This document shows, piece by piece, positions 9,318 to 16,200 of a stretch of 16,200 bases of DNA (position 1 is the stretch's first letter; every line of letters begins with the position of its first letter). The stretch is from UMGS363 sp964402055 (GTDB taxonomy: Bacteria > Bacillota > Clostridia > Oscillospirales > Ruminococcaceae): assembly GCA_964402055.1 (NCBI GenBank), contig CAYOAV010000040.1, forward strand, positions 1-16,200, in the 5' to 3' direction. Position numbers and translations under genes: made by a program. The notes beneath the pieces were generated by a model, which worked only from the letters and a program-made list of their open reading frames with translations, made no database searches and had not been told where the DNA came from.

Positions 9318-10502
9318 TTATTTCAGAATTTCAATGAATTTCTCAATTTCTTCTTGAGAAGAATATTTATTAATTGATACCCTTACGATTTTGGTGGTTT
9401 TTTCGCCCATTCCGATTGCCTTTATGACATGAGAAGGCATTCCAGCACTGCATGCTGATCCAGTTGATACAGCAAATTCGTTACTGATTCGTTTTATAAA
9501 TCGTTCATTGTTAAAATTCTTTCTGTCGATAAATAAACTGATGACACCTTTAACCCTATTCTCTTCATTGCCAAGTATTCTGATATCATCAATTTGTGCT
9601 AACTGAGAAACAAAAAAATCATCCAGCATATTTATATGTTTATGATTTTTTTCTTGATCTCTTAATGCAATTTCAGCAGCCTTTCCAAATCCAACAATAT
9701 TATGAACCGCTAAAGTTCCAGCTCTTATTCCATTTTCCTGCTCTCCGCCATGAATCAAAGCAGAAATTGGAGGCATACCATATTTGTCGGATTTTATAAA
9801 GGCACATCCTATTCCCTTAGGTCCATATATCTTATGGGCTGATGCCGACAAAAAATCGCATTGAATATTGCTTACATCAAAATCTATTTTTCCAAGAGCT
9901 TGCGTAGCATCAATATGAATCGGAACATTATGTCCATGTGATATTGTAGAAAGTGCTATCACATCATTTACAGCACCAATTTCGTTGTTGACATAAATAA
10001 ATGATGAAATAGCAGTAGCATTCGATATACTTTTTTCAAACTCAACGATATCAACAGTTCCATCATTACCTACATCAACAAATGTAGCAGAATAGCCACG
10101 TTCAACCTTTTTCTTCTCTTGATTTAATGACATTATTGCATCATTGTTTGAGTATATTTCACCATTCAAATATCTACACACATTCAATGTTGCCTTATGC
10201 TCTGCGGTACTGGTGATTACATTATTTCTACCATCACCATAATACTTTGAATAATCCAAATAGCCCTTTATTATAAGATTTGTTGCTTCTGATGCACCAG
10301 CAGTAAATATTATTTCTTCTGGTTTAGCTCCAAACAGCTTAGCAACATTATTTCTTGCTTCTTCAACCGCATTTTTAGAGTTTACAGCCTTACAATAATA
10401 TTTGCTGGAAGGATTACCATATTCCTCTTTTAGGTATGGCAGCATTGCATCGTATACTTCATCATCAACTGGTGAGGTAGCTGCATTGTCAAAATAAATC
10501 AT
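9318..10502 (-). CDS. dndA: Cysteine desulfurase, DndA/IscS/NifS family
   Basis: This is a PLP-dependent enzyme of 394 residues that takes sulfur from L-cysteine as a persulfide, here most likely feeding DndC. The N-terminus MIYFDNAATSP is typical of the family. His102 (TAEHKA) and Asp198 (HIDATQ) contact the cofactor. Lys224 in SASAHKIYGPKG forms the Schiff base. Cys351 in STGSACSAG is the catalytic persulfide cysteine in a short loop. All key residues are present. The ATG at 10502 overlaps the dndE stop in an ATGA, and a strong AGGAGAGG site lies just upstream within dndE, so the two are translationally coupled. In many dnd loci dndA is separate or replaced by a chromosomal iscS; here it follows dndE. 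By sequence alone it could be a housekeeping IscS/NifS paralogue; the operon position supports DndA. Confidence 0.95.
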   Translation of the reverse strand: MIYFDNAATSPVDDEVYDAMLPYLKEEYGNPSSKYYCKAVNSKNAVEEARNNVAKLFGAKPEEIIFTAGASEATNLIIKGYLDYSKYYGDGRNNVITSTAEHKATLNVCRYLNGEIYSNNDAIMSLNQEKKKVERGYSATFVDVGNDGTVDIVEFEKSISNATAISSFIYVNNEIGAVNDVIALSTISHGHNVPIHIDATQALGKIDFDVSNIQCDFLSASAHKIYGPKGIGCAFIKSDKYGMPPISALIHGGEQENGIRAGTLAVHNIVGFGKAAEIALRDQEKNHKHINMLDDFFVSQLAQIDDIRILGNEENRVKGVISLFIDRKNFNNERFIKRISNEFAVSTGSACSAGMPSHVIKAIGMGEKTTKIVRVSINKYSSQEEIEKFIEILK

Positions 10503-10879
10503 ACGGTATCACCCTCTCCTAATGCATGAAGAATATATTCATCTACGCTTCCGGCATGATTATACATATCCAAAAGCAATTTACTGCCCCTATCAATATG
10601 TGCTTTTACATATTTAGGGAAATATTCTTCGTCAGTAAGATGCCTTCCTTCTATCATCTCCATCACAGCCTTGAAATAGACCTCATTATCACCTGTGATA
10701 GTTTGTCTGTTAAGATCAAGGCCATCGGAATCAGAAGAAAAGTTCTCAACAGATGTTTTCTCCAGCAATGACCACGCTATGGCATGTTTAACAAGAGTAT
10801 ATGGCTTATAGTGCGTTCTTCGTTCTAATTCGTCAAATATCTCCTGAGTCTGCTTTGATGTTCTCAGTCTGAATACCAT
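10499..10879 (-). CDS. dndE: DNA phosphorothioation protein DndE
   Basis: This small protein of 126 residues is the DNA-binding component of the Dnd complex. The N-terminus (FRLRTSKQTQEIFDELERRT, then KHAIAWSLLEK) matches the DndE pattern of a basic strand followed by helices. The later KYVKAHIDRGSKLL segment matches the conserved C-terminal helix. DndE is reported to bind nicked DNA through a lysine-rich surface; basic residues R4, R6, K9 and a C-terminal KAHIDRGSK patch could serve this. The ATG at 10879 is 3 bases after the dndD stop, with GAGG at 10888-10891. Its end overlaps the dndA start by four bases. Having DndE separates this locus from the single-strand SspABCD phosphorothioation systems. 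Confidence 0.9.
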   Translation of the reverse strand: MVFRLRTSKQTQEIFDELERRTHYKPYTLVKHAIAWSLLEKTSVENFSSDSDGLDLNRQTITGDNEVYFKAVMEMIEGRHLTDEEYFPKYVKAHIDRGSKLLLDMYNHAGSVDEYILHALGEGDTV

Positions 10880-10882
10880 ACT

Positions 10883-13021
10883 TTACACCTCAAAAAAATA
10901 ACGCTTTTCAATAGAAGTTCTGTTTTCACTCTGATTATTACTAAGAAGATATTCCTGTGCAATATATGGCTTGATTATCGGATAATAGTCTTCCGTTATT
11001 TCTTCATCTGTACTCAGAATGATAACCTGTTTACTGATTTTGGGAAAAAATTTTTTTGATATTTCTTCTCTATGAATTGCATCTATTCGTGCATAAGGGG
11101 TATCAATAACAAACGGAATATCATTATTCGATATTTTTATTATTGCTTGATACAATGCAAGAATAAAAATCTGCCTTTCTCCTTTTGATAGTCTTGTAAG
11201 TTCGATTCGTCTGTTCAGCGAAAATTCTGTCTTTTCATCAATATTATGAATCATCAAATTGATTTCCTCAATGGACTTGATCTGCATTTGTGCAAGCAAG
11301 TGTTTTTGACTGGCTTCATCTATTTGAGAAACGAACTCGTTCAATCCGATATTATATATTGCAGACTTTATTTCATCAACAGAATATATATGCTTCTGAT
11401 AAAGAGTGATTTTAAAATCATCTGATATATCTATTGATGTGATAAGATTATCTTTTCGATATATTTCACTTAGATTCTCAACAGTATACTTTGCAAGTTT
11501 CTTTCTGATACTCCTCGTTTTCGAATCTATTAGTGTTCCCATAATTTCAGCAATGTCAGAAGAGAGTGCATACGCATGCTTATTTGTAGCAGTATCCAGA
11601 ATTTTTTTATATAACAGATCCTTCTTAGTTGTATATTCCTTTATCAGAAGATTATTGGACTCACAAAGTTGTGTAAGCTGATGAATCTCAGCTTCCAATC
11701 TTTTTATTTCATCTTCGTTATTATGAATTTGGTCTAAATAATTCTGTGCATCTTCCTCCGAAAGAGATTCTCTTATCTTTTGATTAAGCAAAATAACTTT
11801 CTTAGTATAATTACTTCGTTTCTTAATTCTACGGGACAATGTTTTTTCATCAATAGAATCAACCAAAGCCATAACAGACTCAACAGAACTTATTTCATCA
11901 CGGGAAAAATCAAGTATCCTCTCAACTCCATTAGCGTTTTTTGGTGATATTTTATTATTTATGGCAATAAAAAGATCCTCGGACAGCTGTTCAGCATTAT
12001 CAGTTCTTCCATTGAGAACACTTTTCAAGTATTCTTTTGATATCATAAGTCGAACATACTCAGATATCATATCTTTTTCCTCGAAATTGATCTGGCTATC
12101 AATATCATCATTAAATGTTTTGAGAAGATAGAATGGCATAGAATCTTCCATAAACGACTTAATGTCAACTGAAATCTCATTACGTTTTTTATCAAGCCTA
12201 TCAATTTCAACTTGAATATGTGATTTATTTTTTTCAGATATACCACCAGCACGTTTATATGATTCACTCAACTGTTCATTTGCTACATGCAATTCTTCTA
12301 TCCGTTGCTGATTGTCTTGAACTCTTGCATTATCGATCTCGATTTTTTTTGTCAGATTAAGAATAGTCTTCATGCATTCAGCATATTCTTCATTTATCTG
12401 CTGCTCAACATCATCCTCGGATTTTCCTACATAAGAGGAACAAAACTTCTGTATAATTGAATAAGTATCTATTCCGCATAATGTTAATAATGCATCCTTG
12501 ATGAATTTATTATATCCGTCATCAGAGAATATACCGCCTACCTCTTCTCCATCAAAAAGGAAAAAATCAAATAAATTTGGAGGTATTACAGATTGAAGGT
12601 AACTTTCAAAATATGCATGCTCTGATTCATCATATTTTTTTCCATCGCATTCAATTATGCAATCTTCTTTCAACTTTTTATCATCAATTGTCCACTGACG
12701 ATTAATGGTATATTTTTTCACTTCTCTGTCTTGCTTGATTTCAAACTCTATCGCAACACCAGAATTGCAATCAGCTTTATTATATGTTTTGGAGTTTATA
12801 TACTCCTTAATCTTTTTTGAGTAGTGAGAATTTGCCCCTGAATAGCCAAATGCAAGAGGACCGTACAAAGCGATTTTTATTGCTTCAAATATTGAAGTTT
12901 TGCCGGCACCATTTTGACCACCGATTAAGATGATTGTCTTTCTGGAAGTAGTTGTAAAATCAAATATATTTATTCCTTCGTATGAACTGAAATTATTCAG
13001 CATCAATTTGGTTATTTTCAT
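10883..13021 (-). CDS. dndD: DNA phosphorothioation ATPase DndD (SMC/ABC family)
   Basis: This is an SMC/Rad50-like ATPase of about 712 residues. Walker A GGQNGAGKT is at 34-42. Long coiled coils run from about residue 190 to 590, rich in Glu/Lys/Ile heptads. The ABC signature LSKGERQ is near 611-617, Walker B FVIDTPYARID is near 637-647, and an H-loop-like STDEE is near 670. No CxxC zinc hook is visible in the coiled-coil region, only a lone Cys. DndD is thought to provide ATPase or DNA-handling activity for sulfur insertion. The ATG at 13021 has AAGGA 8 bases upstream (13030-13034). An in-frame TTG at 13027 is only 2 bases from that site and is rejected. The gene overlaps dndC by 29 bases and is followed within 3 bases by dndE. 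Confidence 0.93.
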   Translation of the reverse strand: MKITKLMLNNFSSYEGINIFDFTTTSRKTIILIGGQNGAGKTSIFEAIKIALYGPLAFGYSGANSHYSKKIKEYINSKTYNKADCNSGVAIEFEIKQDREVKKYTINRQWTIDDKKLKEDCIIECDGKKYDESEHAYFESYLQSVIPPNLFDFFLFDGEEVGGIFSDDGYNKFIKDALLTLCGIDTYSIIQKFCSSYVGKSEDDVEQQINEEYAECMKTILNLTKKIEIDNARVQDNQQRIEELHVANEQLSESYKRAGGISEKNKSHIQVEIDRLDKKRNEISVDIKSFMEDSMPFYLLKTFNDDIDSQINFEEKDMISEYVRLMISKEYLKSVLNGRTDNAEQLSEDLFIAINNKISPKNANGVERILDFSRDEISSVESVMALVDSIDEKTLSRRIKKRSNYTKKVILLNQKIRESLSEEDAQNYLDQIHNNEDEIKRLEAEIHQLTQLCESNNLLIKEYTTKKDLLYKKILDTATNKHAYALSSDIAEIMGTLIDSKTRSIRKKLAKYTVENLSEIYRKDNLITSIDISDDFKITLYQKHIYSVDEIKSAIYNIGLNEFVSQIDEASQKHLLAQMQIKSIEEINLMIHNIDEKTEFSLNRRIELTRLSKGERQIFILALYQAIIKISNNDIPFVIDTPYARIDAIHREEISKKFFPKISKQVIILSTDEEITEDYYPIIKPYIAQEYLLSNNQSENRTSIEKRYFFEV

Positions 13022-14396
13022 TTTCAATTTCCTTTATTATCTCATAATGCAACCATTGCTGATTAATGAGTCTTTCAAGGTCCTTTCGAAGTATTTTGGG
13101 ATTAGAATAATTTTTGTTTCTGTGTACAGATAAAATCATATTTCTTACAAGCTCTGTCGGAACATCATGTTCAACACACAGTTTATCAATTTCCTCTACT
13201 GTATCACAGTCAATCAGTGCTTCCTTGTAATCGTCCCACGGAAGCCGGTTGCCAGTCAATTCATAATATAGGTCAACAAGTGCTCTTCTGGAAAGATCAA
13301 GCTCATTATCCCATATTTCATCAATTGCTTTCAACTCATCTATCGTTATTAATTCGTAGCCAATAGTTTTTTGAGTTTCAAGAAGCTTCTTGAGAATCAG
13401 CTTTCGTGCTTCCCATGTAAATGGGCCATGTCCCATATTACCATCTTTGGTCTGATAAACAGTTCCATCTCTATGTTTCTTTTCTCTATACTCGCTTTTA
13501 TCACGAATATCCATTATCCATGAACGAAATTCTGCTAATGGAATGAGTTCTCTGTGTCCTGTCCGAATGAATCCATTTAATGATTTATCCTCTTTTACAA
13601 CAGTACAAACCCAACATCCAAAACGTGATTGACCACAGCTTTGTGTCTGTCCGGAATTAACCATACCCGCAAATGGACATTCACCACTGTCGGCGTCAGA
13701 ATATAACGCCAAAAGCTCATTGTTATCCGAACCCCAAGGTGTCTTTCCATCGTTATAGGATAGCAATACATCCCATACATCATCTGTTGTCAATTCTACA
13801 ATTGGGTTATACACATACGCATTGGGAATAGTTTCATGACGATTAAGAAGGCGATTAGCAATTTCACGTCCTTCAATACGGCGTTTTCTTGCAATGCTTT
13901 CTGCCTTTCTCACTCCTAAAAGGACAACAATTTCTTTATTTTCCTCTGCCATAATCGCTTTGATTTTATCAGCACTCGGCTTAATCTTTAATCTATCGGT
14001 GCACCATCTGAATGTTCCATTCATTCTGGGAGTAGGCAATCCTTTACCTATTACATTAGTCCAAAATGTGTTGTTAGGTTTAGGGGTTACCATCATGGAT
14101 ATAATCGGAAGTCCATCTTTGGCTGCAGATTCACCTAGCAGCTTATTCATTTTGCTCAGATAAACCTTAATAAGAGGATTTTCAATCATAGTATCGGAAG
14201 AAATAATATACACTTTTTTGTGACGTTCTTCTGGAGATAAGGCTTTCAACATATCATATACCAATACTACAACTGTAGTAGAATCCTTACCACCACTGTA
14301 CCCAATCACCCATGGTCTATCATCAGATTGATATACATACTTTATCTCATCTATTAATTCTTCATATGTATTTTCATTAAAATAACTATTTACCAT
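12993..14396 (-). CDS. dndC: DNA phosphorothioation sulfurtransferase DndC (PAPS reductase family)
   Basis: The product is about 467 residues. The PP-loop SGGKDST is at 34-40, preceded by RPWVIGY, as in ATP pyrophosphatases that adenylate their substrate. Cys132 lies in FRWCTDRLKIKP. A cluster of Cys240 (ECPF), Cys254 (SCGQSRFG), Cys261 and Cys264 (CWVC) matches the DndC [4Fe-4S] region. The C-terminal third has no recognisable catalytic motif. DndC is proposed to activate the DNA backbone and pass on sulfur received from the cysteine desulfurase. The start is uncertain. The ATG at 14396 has GGAG 12 bases upstream and gives a DndC-like N-terminus. An ATG at 14414 and a further upstream start at 14462 are in frame, but both lie inside the preceding gene and lack a well-placed site. 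The sequence overlaps dndD by 29 bases. Confidence 0.95.
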   Translation of the reverse strand: MVNSYFNENTYEELIDEIKYVYQSDDRPWVIGYSGGKDSTTVVVLVYDMLKALSPEERHKKVYIISSDTMIENPLIKVYLSKMNKLLGESAAKDGLPIISMMVTPKPNNTFWTNVIGKGLPTPRMNGTFRWCTDRLKIKPSADKIKAIMAEENKEIVVLLGVRKAESIARKRRIEGREIANRLLNRHETIPNAYVYNPIVELTTDDVWDVLLSYNDGKTPWGSDNNELLALYSDADSGECPFAGMVNSGQTQSCGQSRFGCWVCTVVKEDKSLNGFIRTGHRELIPLAEFRSWIMDIRDKSEYREKKHRDGTVYQTKDGNMGHGPFTWEARKLILKKLLETQKTIGYELITIDELKAIDEIWDNELDLSRRALVDLYYELTGNRLPWDDYKEALIDCDTVEEIDKLCVEHDVPTELVRNMILSVHRNKNYSNPKILRKDLERLINQQWLHYEIIKEIENENNQIDAE

Positions 14397-14403
14397 AACC
14401 AAT

Positions 14404-14745
14404 TTATTCTCCATATTTACGATAAAAATCCTTAAGTATCTCATTGAATCTTTGCTTGTCAACTCTACTCATATAAACAATATAGCACGCCATATTACTT
14501 GTATTTGCCAAACCATCTTTACCTTGTTCATCTACAAATCTGATATTTTCCATTATCATCTTTAGTCCAGAAACGTTTCTGAATTTATCATCATGTTCTA
14601 TTCCTAATATATCTGCTCTCCTATTCAAAATATCAGATAATTTCAATAGTTCAGAACGAATATCCAATAAAGGTGATTTCTTATTTTTTAAATACAAATC
14701 ACAAAGTGCAACCATTTCTTCAATATCCCATTTGACCTTTATCAC
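14404..14745 (-). CDS. Small hypothetical protein resembling the N-terminal domain of some HNH endonucleases
   Basis: The product is 113 residues with no signal or membrane segment. The pattern WDIEEMVALCDLYLK, then a helix with LLKLSDILN, then NVSGLKMIMENIRFVD and GL resembles a domain I recall at the N-terminus of some HNH restriction endonucleases, where a W-T-xx-E start precedes an alanine/leucine-rich helix and an NxxGxxMKLxNF-like segment. Here no HNH or other catalytic domain follows, so it would be a stand-alone DNA-binding or adaptor domain. This similarity is from memory and weak. The GTG start at 14745 overlaps the WYL gene's TAG stop by one base (TAGTG), with AGGGGAG upstream. The stop is 7 bases before the chosen dndC ATG. 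It occupies the place where DndB might be expected, but it is too short and does not resemble DndB. Confidence 0.75.
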   Translation of the reverse strand: MIKVKWDIEEMVALCDLYLKNKKSPLLDIRSELLKLSDILNRRADILGIEHDDKFRNVSGLKMIMENIRFVDEQGKDGLANTSNMACYIVYMSRVDKQRFNEILKDFYRKYGE

Positions 14746-15737
14746 TATTTATGCTCCCCTAATTTATAAGATTTTCGCAACATATCGTGATACTTTTCCT
14801 TCAACCATATTGGCTTTACTATTTCTCCACCACCATTAAACTTAAATATCCAAGCAAAGAATGGTTCAGGGAAAGCAGTCTTTATCGGCACAGTAAAACT
14901 GAAATGTTCATCGTCTTCTTTGTGAAGCTTTGTTTCATATCCAAATTGATCGAGTACTGCATTTACAAATCTGTTTTCAAACTTCATCGTAACACTCTGT
15001 GTTTTTCCGCTGAACATGGAAAATGTTGATTCCATATATTCCTCAACATTCAGTTCTTCCGATTGTTCGACAATAGGTTCATCGGTTATACAAAGATTTA
15101 TCATTCTGTCGACACGAAAATGTGTCAATGCGGCAGAATGTTTCTCACAATATGAAATGAGATAATAGCGTTCATCACTGAAGGTCAGTGCATAAGGTGA
15201 ACATTCATATACACCCTCACGAAACTTGCGCTTTTTATGTACGGTATAATCAAAGAGATTGAAACGGATACGTTTCTTATCGTTAATAGCCTTTGTAATA
15301 ATGTTTATAGTTTCATAAACATTATTATTAGCATTCTTCGGACGCAGGCTAACGTATATCTTCCTTTCACTCTCACAATCCGAGAATGAATCACCCAGCT
15401 TGACGATCTTCTTCAAAAGCTTTTCTGCATTTTCATTTGTGAGAAGCCTTGATGAAGCTATGGCATCTGACATTACTTTTATATCGGCACTTGTGAATTT
15501 TTCATCAATTACCCTGTATCCTCTGTTTCTGTCCAAGATAATTCTCATGCCGTATGCTCGAAGCAGTTCTATGTCATCATAGAGCGTTTTGCGTGTTGCG
15601 GTGATCCCGTACTCTTCCAACTTTTTTTGTATCGTTGGCAACGAAATATAGTGGTTCTCATCGGAATATTTCAACAGTATATCTTTAAGATAAAGAATTT
15701 TGATTTTCCTGCCTGTTTCGGTATTTATTTGAGCCAC
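14745..15737 (-). CDS. WYL-domain transcriptional regulator with N-terminal HTH
   Basis: The product is 330 residues. Residues 12-62 are a winged helix-turn-helix of the DeoR-like kind (ISLPTIQKKLEEYGI, then TRKTLYDDIELL). Residues 145-212 are a WYL domain: KKRIRFNLFDY, YECSPYALTFSDERYYLISY (YYL in place of WYL) and the conserved THFRVDRM near 205-212. Residues 225-330 form the C-terminal extension. WYL proteins bind nucleic-acid ligands and are frequent repressors of phage-defence operons. As first gene of the operon it probably controls its own promoter; this is inference. The GTG at 15737 follows GAGGCGG with a 5-base spacer. An ATG starting at 15739 is in another frame. The perfect promoter upstream would need repression, which fits an autoregulator. 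Confidence 0.9.
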   Translation of the reverse strand: MAQINTETGRKIKILYLKDILLKYSDENHYISLPTIQKKLEEYGITATRKTLYDDIELLRAYGMRIILDRNRGYRVIDEKFTSADIKVMSDAIASSRLLTNENAEKLLKKIVKLGDSFSDCESERKIYVSLRPKNANNNVYETINIITKAINDKKRIRFNLFDYTVHKKRKFREGVYECSPYALTFSDERYYLISYCEKHSAALTHFRVDRMINLCITDEPIVEQSEELNVEEYMESTFSMFSGKTQSVTMKFENRFVNAVLDQFGYETKLHKEDDEHFSFTVPIKTAFPEPFFAWIFKFNGGGEIVKPIWLKEKYHDMLRKSYKLGEHK

Positions 15738-15742
15738 ATTAA

Positions 15743-15749
15743 CCGCCTC
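15743..15749 (-). promoter_or_regulatory. Ribosome binding site of the WYL regulator
   Basis: GAGGCGG on the minus strand lies 5 bases before the GTG start at 15737 and supports that non-ATG start over the out-of-frame ATG at 15739. Confidence 0.6.
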
Positions 15750-15781
15750 ACTGTCATCTGGATATAGTTAGCCTTATGATA

Positions 15782-15810
15782 ATTATACTTCAAATTTTAA
15801 AAAATGTCAA
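15782..15810 (-). promoter_or_regulatory. Consensus sigma-A promoter of the operon
   Basis: On the minus strand TTGACA (15805-15810) and TATAAT (15782-15787) are separated by 17 bases, a perfect match to the vegetative promoter consensus. The transcription start would fall near 15775, leaving a leader of about 38 bases before the WYL regulator. No other comparable promoter is seen in the gene junctions, so this probably drives the whole operon. Confidence 0.85.
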
Positions 15811-15819
15811 ATTTGTTAA

Positions 15820-15837
15820 TGTGTAAATATCTGCACA
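15820..15837 (-). promoter_or_regulatory. Candidate operator, imperfect palindrome upstream of -35
   Basis: TGTGTA, six bases, TGCACA is an imperfect inverted repeat about 10 bases upstream of the -35 element. It shares TGCACA with the site at 15913-15929. It could be bound by the WYL regulator. The assignment rests on symmetry and position only. Confidence 0.35.
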
Positions 15838-15912
15838 ACTATCATTTTATTGATTTTTACAACATCATATAAAGCCCTTTATTACGACAATTTTCAAAGC
15901 AACTATACAATC

Positions 15913-15929
15913 TGCACAAATTGTGAGCA
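15913..15929. promoter_or_regulatory. Candidate second operator site, palindrome with CACAA-A-TTGTG
   Basis: The core CACAAATTGTG (15915-15925) is an exact 11-base palindrome around a central A; flanking bases extend it to TGCACA...TGAGCA. TCTGCACAA here (15911-15919) is a direct copy of TCTGCACAA at 15830-15838, 81 bases away. Two sites sharing a half-site would suit a DNA-looping repressor, but short AT-rich palindromes also arise by chance. Confidence 0.3.
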
Positions 15930-15950
15930 AAAATTTCTACACTGTTTTTT

Positions 15951-15997
15951 ATCAAAAATGGCAGTCACCATACTATATAGTGACCGCCATTTTTGAT
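15951..15997. terminator. Strong hairpin, probable (bidirectional) intrinsic terminator
   Basis: Two 18-base arms (15951-15968 and 15980-15997) with A-rich and T-rich outer ends flank an 11-base loop. There is one A-C mismatch in the plus-strand transcript; the same position is a G-U pair in the minus-strand transcript, so the minus-strand hairpin is fully paired. It lies 11 bases beyond the last stop codon (16009-16011) of the gene entering from the right, so it most likely ends that minus-strand transcript and insulates the Dnd operon promoter. Confidence 0.75.
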
Positions 15998-16008
15998 ATT
16001 CAGTGGGC

Positions 16009-16198
16009 TTATTTGCTCATATCATCTCTCTGAACACTTTTATTTCTGTCAACATCGTCCTCAACAAGCTCATAACCTGCTTTTTTCAATGTTTTCAAGC
16101 ATAGTATTATCCATAAAATCAAGCACATCATTCATCTGCTTGGCAATTTCGGGTGTCAATTCGGAACTGTATTCCTCGTAAACTCCCATACCACTGTT
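16009..16198 (-). pseudogene. 3' end of an unrecognised gene, apparently frameshifted at an A6 run
   Basis: The open frame entering from the right edge encodes MGVYEEYSSELTPEIAKQ and continues to a TGA at 16070-16072. Another frame continues sensibly as KAGYELVEDDVDRNKSVQRDD to a TAA at 16009-16011, just before the terminator hairpin. Removing one A from the six-A run (T6 at 16081-16086 on the plus strand) joins the two as ...ENIEKAGYELVEDD..., a smooth acidic C-terminus. The gene is therefore probably frameshifted, phase-variable or affected by a sequencing error. An ATG at 16187-16189 has no visible ribosome binding site, and the true start may lie outside the window. I do not recognise the family. 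Confidence 0.5.
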
Positions 16199-16200
16199 TT

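Noticed and set aside
10499..14396. Single-strand phosphorothioation system (SspABCD)
   Set aside because: A DndE homologue and a DndD-type SMC ATPase are present, which fits the Dnd type; no SspB-like nickase is seen.
14397..14462. Longer N-terminus for DndC
   Set aside because: The extra residues come from the overlap with the preceding gene, do not resemble DndC, and lack a well-placed ribosome binding site.
14404..14745. Possible DndB
   Set aside because: DndB is several times longer and has a DGQHR-type motif; neither is present.
1..16200. CRISPR arrays, tRNA or rRNA genes, insertion sequences
   Set aside because: No regularly spaced repeats, no cloverleaf-like sequence and no transposase motifs were seen on either strand.

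Overview
The window is strongly AT-rich. It has a consensus sigma-A-type promoter (TTGACA, 17 bases, TATAAT), purine-rich Shine-Dalgarno sites such as AGGAGAGG, and occasional GTG/TTG starts. This suggests a low-GC Firmicute, probably a gut-type Clostridia such as the Ruminococcus/Oscillospiraceae neighbourhood. The genus is a guess; the phylum is more secure.

Almost the whole window (about 19 to 15737) is one minus-strand operon of ten genes, read from right to left. Neighbours overlap or lie within about 20 bases of each other, and I see no internal terminator. The order is: WYL-domain regulator (14745-15737); small orphan protein (14404-14745); DndC-like sulfurtransferase (12993-14396); DndD-like SMC/ABC ATPase (10883-13021); DndE (10499-10879); DndA/IscS-like cysteine desulfurase (9318-10502); NERD nuclease fused to a UvrD/AddA-like helicase (6157-9297); AddB-like protein with a C-terminal Fe-S cysteine set (3576-6176); large SNF2/DEAH helicase resembling DpdE/RapA (246-3557); and a short cysteine-containing protein (19-249).

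The core is a DNA phosphorothioation (Dnd) modification system. DndA would mobilise sulfur from cysteine, DndC would activate DNA and carry sulfur on its cysteines, DndD would supply ATPase/SMC functions, and DndE would bind DNA. No DndB and no canonical DndF-G-H restriction genes are visible. The place where a restriction module would sit holds a three-gene helicase/nuclease set: an AddAB-like pair whose nuclease is an N-terminal NERD domain on the helicase subunit, plus a DpdE-like translocase of the kind known from 7-deazaguanine (Dpd) DNA-modification islands. My reading is a phosphorothioation-linked defence island with a non-canonical effector module. The Dnd assignment is well supported. 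The restriction role of the three downstream genes is inferred from context and domains.

Upstream of the operon, about 270 bases without an intact gene (15738-16008) hold the promoter, two palindrome-like candidate operator sites sharing TGCACA, and a strong hairpin that probably terminates the gene entering from the right. That gene's 3' end (16009-16198) appears frameshifted at a run of six A residues. The left edge stops 18 bases after the last operon gene, so the operon could continue beyond the window.
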